The notes beneath the pieces are model-generated. The model was not told where the DNA came from, did not search any database, and saw only the letters and a program-made list of their open reading frames with translations. Positions 20,967 through 32,000 of a stretch of DNA of 64,000 nt are shown here, in pieces. How positions within the stretch are numbered: position 1 is the stretch's first letter; every line of letters begins with the position of its first letter. This DNA comes from Oscheius dolichura (taxonomy: Eukaryota; Nematoda; Chromadorea; Rhabditida; Rhabditidae), in NCBI GenBank assembly GCA_932521035.1, contig OW051495.1, forward strand, positions 9,114,001-9,178,000. The letters are read 5' to 3'. Made by a program: the position numbers and the translations under genes.

Positions 20967-23900
20967 ATGTCCTTGGAAAATTTGCCCTTGCTTGATGAGG
21001 AGTTGAATAATGATCAACCGCGGCCTAAGTTCACCTTGGTCCACAGTTATAAATATAACACTGAGTGGGAATACGAAGAAACTCAGCGATGGGCTTTCGA
21101 GGTAGGCTTAAAAGGACTACCAGACGTCTTTCTTTTTCAGACCCAGAATGCTCTAATCTCAGACTTGGGAAATTTCTCAGCAGGATATAAAAGATACAGT
21201 CCGGAACAATTTGCCGCGTTAGAGGAATACATTGCAGTTAATCTTTTTGGAATATCGGTAATTGAAAACGATACCAATTCGTAAGGGGATTTTTCAGTCT
21301 GATTTCGCTGATAGAGCATTCCGGGGATATAGTCTCTTGCGTTATTTTACTAATCAACAACGCCAGCAGGCAAGAAATCTTCGTATTAAACTGCAAAAAA
21401 TCAGCGGCAAAAGCTCGGTCGATATTCAAGTAATTCCAATAACTCTACGAATGGATGAGGACTTGAAAAGAAGGGAAGGGGAAACAGCAGATCAGAGATT
21501 GGCTAATACAAATAGTGGAAAAGTTTTTGGTATGGTAAAATTAAACAGAAACATTATAATTTTAGTATTCCGTGTCAAGATGACTGGCGAATCTTTCAAA
21601 TTCGTGGACTGTGAGACCCGTGACTATAACACATGGGAAGAATACCTCCAAGACAACAAATTACCACAGGGCATCATGGCTTATCCGCGAGATGGACTGC
21701 TCAAGAGGAGAGACGAGGAAACAGGAGAATACATACCGAATACTGTGGAATTCTGCGAACCACCGTCCTGTAAACTGCTGAATCAGGCCAAAGACGTGTT
21801 GGATAAGGTTATTATGGTGGCTGCTCCAGTCATTGCAATTGCCTCCTTTTGGTGTCCTGCTACTTGGGCATTGGCTAGTGTGCTTGGAATTGCCTCGTAT
21901 GGAATCATTGGATACAGCGTTGCCATGTAAATATTTTTAGATTATAGTTATAGTCCATTTCCAACACAAATGCCTCTCTTTGAGACCCGGCGCGGTGCGA
22001 CGGCAATCAAAAATGGCGTATTTTTCAATAATTTTGTTGGAAAAAATGACTCCTTTTATCAAAATTCAAAATAACTCAAATTCCGCCTTACTTTTCCTGT
22101 TGGAAATGGACTATAAAACATCTTATTAGGGATGGGGCAAATGAGGTAGCGAGTTTTCTTATCAGAAAGCAAGATTTAGTTCAACATTTTCCATGTAATT
22201 TTGCACACTTTTGCTTCACTTTTGGATTAAAAAATGCCGAAACCTTTTTTATTAACAATGTGTGACAACGTGAGAGTAATTCATCTGCGTATTCCGACCT
22301 AATAAGCTGTTATAGTCCGTTTCCTTTGGACGGTTTTCACGTTTTGGGACTGTCTGGCTTTTCGTGAACAAATTGCCAGATTTTCAGGCAGCTAGTTGAG
22401 AAATTCAAAAATTTTGTTCACGAAACAGCCCAAAGGTCCCGAAGCGCTAAAAAAACCTGCCGTTGGAAATGGACTATAGCGATCTAACAACAATATGTTT
22501 ATTACAGACAAGTACTAAATTGCTATGATAAATTACAACACGGAGAAAAATATGGAGCTGTTCTGCTGACTTGTATTGCCAGCGTTGCTCAATTAGTTGT
22601 AAGCAATCTTTTGCCACTACATCTACACAATGTGGCAACGGCAAGACGAGCCCTAACCACAGCGGAAAATGTGATTATCACTGGACTCTTATTGGGACTC
22701 AAAGGAGCACAAATAGTCTCTTTTGCGTGGATGACTTTCAACATTGTCACAAAGCCCAAGATTGAGCCGATTGATATTATTGGCTACGTTGTGGCTTGCC
22801 ACAACTTGTACTCCTGTATTATGTCCCCAAAAACAGCTGGACAGATGTTAGACGCAGTCAAGAAGCAAATTCAAGCAGAGAATCTACAATCAGCTGAAGA
22901 AAACAAAATCAAACTTGTTAAAGAAAACGAGAATCTTGCAGCAAACAGACAAAAATTGAGCGAGGCAAATGGCAACGTCAAAGCTCAATTAGAAAAAACT
23001 ATCAAATCAATAGAAAACAAGGTGAAACAATTGGACCGAGACATTAAAAAGAGTCAGAATGATTATATCGAGAACGTCAAGGGATGGATGACAGTGAGTA
23101 TTTCGCTTGTACCTGCAAAATGATTTTTTTAGGATGAAGGTGCTAGAGAAATGTTCCAAGAATTCAAAGAAAATCTCCAGAAAAATCATGGAACAAAGTC
23201 GGAAATTGAACAGAATGATTGTATCATCGATGTCGTCAAAGACATAGATGCGGAGAAGCTCTTCATTGCGGTCTCCAGAAACAATGTGAAAATTCACCTA
23301 AATAATGGCGAAGTATTGGATGTTTCAAATACAAATATCCAGTCACCAACCAGCACAGTTTCGTCTGAGGTGGCCCAAACAAATATCGCGACAAGCTCTA
23401 AGAGTTCGCTGGAGAACGTCAAGCCAGAGAGTAAAACCGAAGAAGTCAAAAAATGGCTTGAAGTGATCGCGCTTGGAATGGGAATAGTCAGCCCTATAGC
23501 TGCTGTGCTATATAACGAACTGCTCAAGGATCTTGTCACATATGGAAGAAGTAGATTACAAGAGGCGACAAGAAGGGCGAACTCAGCACAATCTGCTGGA
23601 GAGGCTTCTAATGATCCGGCTCCGGCTCAGGCCAGAGAAAGAACAGCAGCAAGCAATGGTCTCAATGGAGCAGCTGGAAGTAGAGCAAGAAGGGGAGGTG
23701 GTGCTCTTCTTACTGAAACAAACCGCATGAATATTGCCGCTGGAACTGATAGAACATTGCAGCTGGCAACTAAAATGGCAACGAAATATGGTGACACTTC
23801 TTTTGTAGTCATTGCGGCTTTCACGGAACTTGTACAGATGGAGCTTCAAGACTTTAAAAAGGTGAGCAGCGACAAATTCAATCAACAAGTTTGTTTTACC

Positions 23901-24750
23901 GTTTTAAGGCCGTAGTTGGGGGCAATCTGACCATAACTTTTCCAAAATCACAAACAATGATCTTATTCGAGATTGAGATGGAATTGCCCTCTTCTAATAT
24001 TCCCATTTTAATAAAATCTGTTTACAGCCCGACGATCCTGTCAAAACCCGAGAAAGGATAAGACAATATCACGAACAGTTGCAACGCTGGGAAGTTGAGG
24101 GACAAATGAAAGACGGGGTATCGCAGCAAAATGCTGAGACCCGTGCCGCCATTAATTTCCAGAAGGTTAGTCAATCATAAAACTAAGGAAGATAGAATAT
24201 TTAGCGAGAAGCCATAGAGGAAGCAAAACAGAATGGAGCGGATGAGGCAGTAATAAATGCCATGATCGCTTCTTTAGATCCCGCTCTAGAACAGGCAGCA
24301 AAATAAAATAAGGTAGAAAATATTTTTTTCAGTATCAGGAGAAGAATTTCGCTGCTTGGAATTCTCTTGGTACAAAGGAAGAAATTTTCTTCAAAGTGTT
24401 CCTCGACTCTGACAATTTGGAAGCCTTCAATACTGTAATGCAGAGATTGCTGGGAGAAATCAATGTATGTGCTACATTTTTAGCGATTTTGGGCTGAAAA
24501 ACGGTCCGATCCGGAGCTGTAATTTCAAATGTCTGATTTCTAGGTCCTTCAATCTATCCCTGCTAATGAAGTAATGAAATTGTCAAATCCAGTATCCAAA
24601 TATGTCCAACTAAAAAAGAACGCAAGGATTTATATCTCTTCTCTGGCAAGCAACCAGGACACTACTCCAGTTATCTATAATGACGGAATGTATGCCCCCG
24701 GTGCTTCTGGTTGTAGCTATGATGCTGCTTTAGGAAGGCGTCAGGATTAG
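20967..24750 (+). CDS. DUF4781-like membrane-associated protein B
   Basis: ATG at 20967 (MSLENLPLLDEELNN). The stop at 24748-24750 follows GCSYDAALGRRQD, the same C-terminal signature as gene A. Domain order: N-terminal helical region to IAVNLFGIS; RAFRGYSLLRYF; the DUF4781-type block VFRVKMTG..FVDCETRDYNTWEEYLQ and NKLPQGIMAYPRDGL; a hydrophobic pair (VIMVAAPVIAIASF; WALASVLGIASYGIIGY); HGEKYG; GLLLGLKGAQIVSFAWMTFN; and a Lys/Glu/Gln coiled coil (KKQIQAENLQSAEENKIKL). Next comes KDIDAEKLFIAVSRN, another hydrophobic stretch (LEVIALGMGIVSPIAAVLY), and an Ala/Arg-rich segment absent from gene A. One intron (about 21929-22507) carries two MITE-like elements. Function is unknown. The strongest clue is adjacency to the SecA-like gene downstream. 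Confidence 0.65.
21949..22115. repeat. MITE-like family A, copy 1 (intronic)
   Basis: Bounded by TATAGTCCATTTCCAACA and, inverted, TGTTGGAAATGGACTATA. The interior matches 25023-25188 closely (GAGACCCGGCGCGG; AAAAATGGCGTATTTTTCAA). 167 bp, non-coding. Confidence 0.75.
22311..22478. repeat. MITE-like family B, copy 2 (intronic)
   Basis: Bounded by TATAGTCCGTTTCC and, inverted, GGAAATGGACTATA. The interior has the family B arms (TTCGTGAACAAATTGCC and an inverted TTGTTCACGAAACAGCC). It shares its terminal 14 bases with family A but not its core. Confidence 0.7.
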
Positions 24751-25022
24751 GTTTTAAAAACTTTTATTGTGATAGTGTGTATGATCTGCCCCTGTTCCTT
24801 CATATACATGTAATTCTAATAGTTTGTCCGCTTATTTTACCTCATTGTAACTACTGTAACAATAAAAGAATTTTATAAATATCTATTATTAATATGATAG
24901 GTTGCTAACAGTACTTCCACTATCGTTATTTCATTGTAACATGTATAATTTATTCATTCTTAGCAGGAACAAACCCAGGCACAACAACAAAAGAGTCAAA
25001 AGAAGGTGGGTCATTTCTTAGT

Positions 25023-25188
25023 TATAGTCCATTTCGAATCAAAATATTTTTCTTCGAGACCCGGTGCGGCGCGACGGCGATCAAAAATGGCGTATTTTTC
25101 AATAATTTCGTTGGGAAAAAATGACTCCCTCTTTTTCAAAATTCAAAATAACTCAAATCCCGCCTTACTTTCCATTGGAAATGGACTA
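25023..25188. repeat. MITE-like family A, copy 2
   Basis: Starts TATAGTCCATTTCGAAT and ends ATTGGAAATGGACTA. The interior is nearly identical to the copy at 21949 (GAGACCCGGTGCGGCGCGAC). 166 bp. Confidence 0.75.
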
Positions 25189-25225
25189 GAGTTATAATAT
25201 CCAATCGCTCACAAAAAATATACGG

Positions 25226-25372
25226 TATAGTCCATTTCCAACGACCGGTTTCCGCGTTTCGCGACCTTTTTGCTGTGTCGTAAAGAAATTTTTGCATTTT
25301 TCAACTTTTTTTGCCGGAAAATTGGGTAATTGTTCACGAAAACGTGAAAAGGTCCTAAAACGCGGAAATACG
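25226..25372. repeat. MITE-like family B, copy 3, right end degraded
   Basis: Begins TATAGTCCATTTCCAACG and shares the GTGTCGTAAAGAAATTTTTG interior with copy 1. The right terminus is no longer an intact inverted match (ACGCGGAAATACG). The end coordinate is approximate. Confidence 0.6.
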
Positions 25373-25522
25373 TTACGGGCAAATGTTCGGGAGCCTCTAA
25401 CGTTACGATTACGTTACGGTTCCAAAAAGTCTATTACCCCCAATAGCCCTAAAATATAAACGACAAATTTTTAAGGGTTGTAACAGCAATGTTTCTGTGA
25501 AGAATTGTTAACTGTTTAGAAT

Positions 25523-25971
25523 ATACCGTATTTATTCTAATATAAGCCCTGGGCTTATAATTTTCAACCCCCTCCCAGGGTGGGTTTATATTAGAGAGGG
25601 GCTTTTAATTTTCGGACCTCCCCAAATATTACTGAAACTTCATAAAATTTATGTTTTTTTCTTCAATTTTCTAAAAAATAAGAAATTTCTCTTGCTTTCC
25701 CAGCACTAACTGAGAATAATAAGGCAAAAGCTGGTACCAGCGAGCCTGACAAAAGGAAACAAGAAAGTCCAGTTTCCCAATTAGATCTGATTGGACGATA
25801 ATTTAACAAAACCGGTGGGGGGGGGGGGGCTTGTAATAGAGAGTGGGCTTATATTTTTCGGTGGCTCTTTCAAGTGGGGCTTATATTGGAGAGGGGCTTA
25901 TAATAGAGAGGGGCTTATAATAGAGAGGGGCTTATAATAGAGAGGGGCTTATATTAAAATAAATACGGTAT
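25523..25971. repeat. 449-bp inverted-repeat element with internal tandem repeats
   Basis: Ends are inverted copies of ATACCGTATTTATT.TAATATAAGCCC (about 27 bp, one mismatch). Inside, the 17-base unit GGGGCTTATAATAGAGA is repeated about four times (25877-25950), and a run of twelve or more G lies near 25817. No coding capacity. Confidence 0.7.
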
Positions 25972-26051
25972 ACGCCACCTGAAGAACATCATTTTCCTGT
26001 CTAGATAAGCCATCTTATAAAGCGATCACAGCTTGTATCTGTATTTTCACA

Positions 26052-29000
26052 ATGCCGTATTATGAAATTGGTGAGAGCCGATATTTTTTGTTGTAAACTC
26101 GTTATCTTTCTAGGGGAAGATGATTCCACTGATGAAGAAGCCGCTTATTTAGACAGCAACTACCCGAAAGCAAACGTCTCGCATTTGAATTCTGGTCAAC
26201 ATGACCAAGGATCAAGCAGTTCCTTGTCCTCTCGTAAGCCAAATAAGCCAGCTAAGAACATATTTTCTAGAAACTTCAAAACACGAAGATGATTATGCTG
26301 CTGACATTTTTCAGGATGCTCTAGAACATTTACGTTTCTTTCAAATTAGTGAAAATATGGACGATATCCTTAGCAAAAACAAGATCTTTCAAGGTTGGTA
26401 ACTTTATTCGCTACCTAAGGCCAGAAAATGATGACTGAAATAAACTAAAGGAACAGTCAGTGAGTTTTCTTGGCTACAGTATGCCGATTGAAAATTGCGG
26501 ACAAACATGTCAAATTTGGCTGAAATCCAGTCAAAAATGAGTCGAAAAGCGGAAAAACGCAGATCAACTGCAGATGAAATTTTAAAAAATTCATTTCCCC
26601 GAACTGCAGGCATTCGTAATTTGGCGGCCTCGTTGGATGCCTTTGCACGACTTTTTCTCCTATTTCTGAGACTTTCACAAAATAAAAATTAGTACATCGT
26701 GATCAGCGTAAAATTTTCTAAATCCTGAGAACTGGTCGAAAAACTGACTGACCCCCTTTAAAAGTATGTGATGACGCCCACATTTACAGGTTCGTCGCCC
26801 CTATTTGGAGCAGAAGATTATCCCATAGTTGTTGCTAAATGCGTTGCAAATGGATTATCATGGGAAGACGTTTCTTCTATTTTATTTGAACATAGTCATC
26901 ATCTTCAAGTTAGATGTGAACCATTTCAGTTAATTGAAATTTTTCAGATTGAAAAAACTGTACGGCAACTGTATTTTACTGTACTGGCAGGGCAGGTGCA
27001 GTTCCAAATCTTGGATCGGATCACAGAGCTATGCTGTAGACGAGAAAGAAAGTTCCTAAATTTGTTTGATGCACAGAATCATACAGATATTAATTCTGAC
27101 GTATGGAAAAAGGTTATTACTTTTAAGAATGATGGGTAAGTGCTGCTTGACAATTGAAATGGCTGATCCGTTTCAGAGACAAATATGCTCTTCTCTACCT
27201 ACAGTGGAAAAATTTAATCACAGTTAATGGCGCTCAGAAGGACAAACATCTTCAAAAGTTACTGAAGAAGGTCGTCTCCTCTTGGAAATATCTCATCAAT
27301 GAGCTGGTGCCTCATTTCTTCGACGAATCAGTGGAGCGTGCTCTTCTCAGTTGCATTTTTAACTGGTTTACGTGCGGCGAAATGAGTCGCTTTCAATTCA
27401 ACCAATGGAAACAATATTATGCCTCTTTTTGTGCTGACAGCCTGTCTTCATTGAGGCAACTGCAGTGGAAAGATGACAATCATGCTGAGGAGCACGTGAC
27501 CCTCTTCACGACTATTTTGATTGATATTCCTGGAGATACGCTCACAAAAATCGACGACTTCAAGCAGTTGCTGAGCTCTTTTCTAAGTCCTCCGGGTTTT
27601 GAATTAGTTGATGGCGGATCACGGCTAAAAGTGACTGGAAAAGGAGTGTTTCTGCAAGATATTGTCGCTGAAATGACGAAGTACAACGCAAAGGAGGTCA
27701 ACCTTTATTTAAAATACTTCTTTGGAATTGACTGCAGCCTAGAACAAGTCGACTGGCACGGAATTAACCTTACAATTGTTACGGATAAGCTGACGGTTTG
27801 GAAGAGTAGTGTCATTGATTTGTCGGGTTAGTCAATATGTTCACCTGATCGTGTATAACAAGGAAGTTTTCAGGCTATGGTTACTGTTCCGAAGTGCGTC
27901 TTGCTAAAAAAAGAGAGGGGAATGCAAAGGATGGAAGCAATGGAGAAGATGGAAGAGCTGGAGAATCTAGTGGAAACGTTGTCATACTCACAAACAACTT
28001 TCGAAATTCGGAGATGCTGACATTAAAATTAAATGGAGGCTATGGTGAAGGTGGGCAAAATGGAGAAGACGGTATTAACGGGGATATCGGTCATGGTATA
28101 ACTGAGGCAGACTTTCGGAAGCTTATTCTATCCTACGACAGTCTTTACCGAGATGAGTGGGACAAATTTGAAAAATATAACCCTGGACCGGATTGGAAGA
28201 TTCAAGAACGTTATAATGCTTGTGTTTACGCAAAGTTTCAAGAATGGATCTATCGAGTTTACACCCATCATGACGGTCGGGAACTGACCTACTCGTTCGC
28301 TTCTAATTTTGGAATGTTCTTCAATACCTATGACATCATGTTTTTTGTCCAAGGAACTAGAGGAACAAAAGGAGGCCTAGGGGGAACTAATGGTACCAGT
28401 GGAAAAGGAGGCTATTCTGGAGATTTAAAAGCCAACTTTCTAAAGACAGGGATCAGTCTTAAAAACCGCGGAACGATTGAAAGGAATGAAAAAGATGGGC
28501 TGGAGGGAATACCAGGAAACCCAGGCAAGCCTGGAAAACATGGAAATGACATGGCTATGGTTGATCGCTCATCTGGCAGCATGTCTTGGCACAAACGGGA
28601 ACATCAGCGTTTTTATGGAAACAATACAGAAACCCTTATGCTCAAATATGAATACTGCATGGCAAAAGGAAACGCTTTAAACGGCTACAGGAAGTATCAA
28701 GAAGAAATGAAGGATTGTTTTACATCCTTTGTTAATACGAAGGTTGAAGTTATTGCTGAAACAGAATGCACAGAAAAAAAGACATCCGACCAAAGAACCA
28801 TAAAATCTTTACCCGTCTATAAGCAAACCATTACATCTGAAAAGTTATTAAAAGAAGAATATGCCGAAATTTGTGGAGGAGATGAGCTGAACATTGGAGA
28901 TATTTCCGACTTTAAAGCGGTTGAGACAGATAGACAGCTAGAGGAGGAAGAAAAAGAAGAACAACATGAGGAGATCTCCATTTTACACACTCTCGCAGAA

Positions 29001-32000
29001 GATAACCAAGAGCATGAGAACAATTTACGCCGAGCGGTAATTAAAACGACTGATGTCGCTATGGAAATCGACCAAGCTGCTAAAGATTTATACCACTTGG
29101 ACATAGTAAAATTGATCGACATCTGGGAGAAAGCATTCACTGCTCCATTCGATACGAAACGTATGGAGCCGTTTTGGAGACGGTTTAAGAGCAAAAAAGA
29201 TAACGATGTGATCTTCTCCAAAAATCAGGGCATACTTGCTAACGGAATGACTCGTGATCGATTCAATCAGTTCTTTAAAGATGTAGAAAAGAACTTTATC
29301 GCTAAAAAAGAGCTATCCCTACTGAAAATGACAGCAAATGACGCCGCCATTGCGGAAATGAGCCAAGATTTGCACAATGAAGAGCTTGCAGATGTAGAAG
29401 ACGCACATTTGGATCATTTTTGGACGGAATTTGAGGAAGAAACCTATAAAAAAGGGTTGCTTCAGCCGTTCTTTGATCAGGTCAAGGACAATGACATCAG
29501 CACGCCTGGCTTGTTCAGTGCTCTTTACAAGGTCCACAAGTATTTGACAAGAGAGAAAGAAGTCTTCAGGTCTTTTGAACAAGCTTCTCTTAATTGGGCA
29601 AACATTTCTGATGTTCAGAATTTTTTGGACAAATTTTTGACTCAAGAAGAATTGAAAGAAAAAGAGGAAAAAGAGAAAAAGGCAGCAGAAAAGGAAAAGG
29701 AAAGAAATAATCGTGAAAAGGCTCCAACCGGAATAAATTATAACAATATGCAACAATATGTGTATCAATTTGATGATAACGGACAAGTAGAAGAGAGCAA
29801 AGAAGCGGAAGAAGAAGATGAAGTTGAGAATAAAGGGGAAGAAGTTGAAAAATCTTCTTGGCATAACCCGTTTTCTTCTAAAGAAGAGAGTGTAGCCTTC
29901 CGAAAAGTTGCAGAGCGGTTTAAGGACGAAAACTCCAAGAAGCTTTCCTTTTCTCTGCTCCATTCACTATTAAAGAGACATGAAGATCAAATGCAACGTT
30001 TCTGCATTGACTATGGTTGGACATGGAAATCAGTCAAAAAGGAGCCGAAGCCACCGGGAAGCTCAGCTCGAAGTCTTGTCCATATGTACTATCTCACAAA
30101 ACAGATTCTCGATTTTAATGTCCGGTTAATTCGCTACCACATACCGTACAAATATCGCATCACTTTTCCCATAGATTGGTACAATTCAAATACCGAAGTG
30201 TCAATGCGTAGTGTATATGATCTTAACATGTGGTCTGCTGATTGTGAGAACGAGATGCCTAGGATTGATTCCGATATGATGTACTGGCTACAAACAAACG
30301 GCTTGCAATGCCGTTCATATCGACAAATGGTTGCCGATAAACTCCAGATGAACATTCAAGTTTTCTGTGAGAGTGGTTTCTGTAAAATGCGGCTAGTGGA
30401 AAACTTGAATCCTTATTATTCTAAAGTATATCGCCTAGTCGTCAAAGAAGGAAAATTGAAGAATATTATTGTTAATGAGCCGTTGAGAAAATTTCGAGCT
30501 GTTATGAAGTCGTGTAAGCTGAATATTGATATACCGCTCAGCGATAATACTCTGGAGTTGCACCGTTATTTCCCTGAGTTCAGGGAGAAGATATGTGAAT
30601 GGACCGACGCTGCCATCGTAGCAACTGACAGCGAAAAACTTCCCCGTTTCTTTCAACGTCTCTTCGAGCTCCGAGGCAATGATATGAGCATTGTTGAGCT
30701 ACAGTTCGCTTTCAATACAATCATCGAAGCAAATATGTACTTTGACATACCTTTGGAGCAGCTGTGCAGCAGAATTCTGGCAAAATATGGTGTCATAAAT
30801 GATATCTTCCTCGCCTTTCGGGTCATGGGCTGTCTCAAAGGAAAGATTCCATTTGAAAATCTCATCAAACTGCTTTCCGAAATAAATGAACCTCAGATCA
30901 AAGCCCTTTTCGGCTCTAAATTGCATGAGATTCAGATGACGGAGCCGATTCTGAAAAGTCTGGTCAGCATGCTCGCTCATGCCGATGACAGAGTAGCTCA
31001 GCTGGAAAAGATGCATCTTCAAGAGTGGGTGGACATTGCCAACTGCCAGAGATGGAATTCTTACGGACCATTACTTGAAGCCTACGGAAATGTCGGCTAT
31101 TATATGGTTCTATTGGACACATTTGGAAATGAAGAAAGACAAAGATTTGAGAGAATCATCAAAAAATTGAAGAATGAAACTGAAAAAGTCATACTTCTGG
31201 AGAAAATAATTTCCACGCTCACTTTCTTGATCAGCAATAAGGAAGTCATCTTCACGGATGACTATGAGAATTCGCTATTCAATTTTTTAAAGTTGATTAG
31301 TCGCTTGATCAAAGTTGTAACAGACATCTTGAAATGTAGCCTTCGATGTGAAGATGTGGAAGAACTGGACTCATGTGTCACAATGAATAATAGCGCCCTG
31401 TATCTCATCACAAATGAACGTCTTCAATACGTTCTGATAAATAATGTAATTGGTACAAGTGCAAAAGAATGGGATTATGTGATGCCAAGATCTGATCGAA
31501 CCCTAGAAGAGGTGATACGCCTGTCGGTCAATCCTCAAGACATCGATCAGGCTAAATGTGAACGGAAAGAAGAGATGAACATTGTTGAAGGAATCATATC
31601 TGGTAAAATAGAACACGACTATGCGTTATGGTTACGGAAAATTGATGATGCGCTGGAAAAATGCTACGGGAAGCGGCTACGAGACACCCAGAAAATTGCA
31701 ATTTTATCGGCAATAAGAAGCGAGAAAAATCTCCTGTCACAAGTGAATACTGGAGAAGGAAAGACTTATCTTATTTCGTGCCTAGCCATTCTTCGAATTC
31801 TTATCAATCGAGCTGATACTGTGGACATCATTACAAGTTCGTCTGTTCTGGCTCAAAGAGATGCAGAGGCTATGAAAATGCTCTACAAGGAATTTGAAAT
31901 CGAAGTTGGCCATAACTGTGACGAAGATGTGGAGGAGAGAAAGATGGCTTACAAATGTCAAGTGGTTTATGGGGATATTGCTCGATTTGAGAGGGACAAT

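Larger units (their letters stand above)
24751..26051. other. Repeat-rich spacer upstream of the SecA-like gene
   Basis: Holds repeats A2, B3 and a 449-bp element, each listed separately. At 24964-25005 an acceptor TTCTTAG precedes an open segment reading QEQTQAQQQKSQKK and a GTGGGT donor, mirroring the short exon-like block after gene A. It may be an alternative 3' exon of gene B or a 5' untranslated exon of the next gene. Confidence 0.35.

Noticed and set aside
28817-29963. Long minus-strand ORFs within the SecA-like gene
   Set aside because: Antisense to Lys/Glu-rich coding sequence, giving Phe/Leu/Ser-rich pseudo-membrane proteins.
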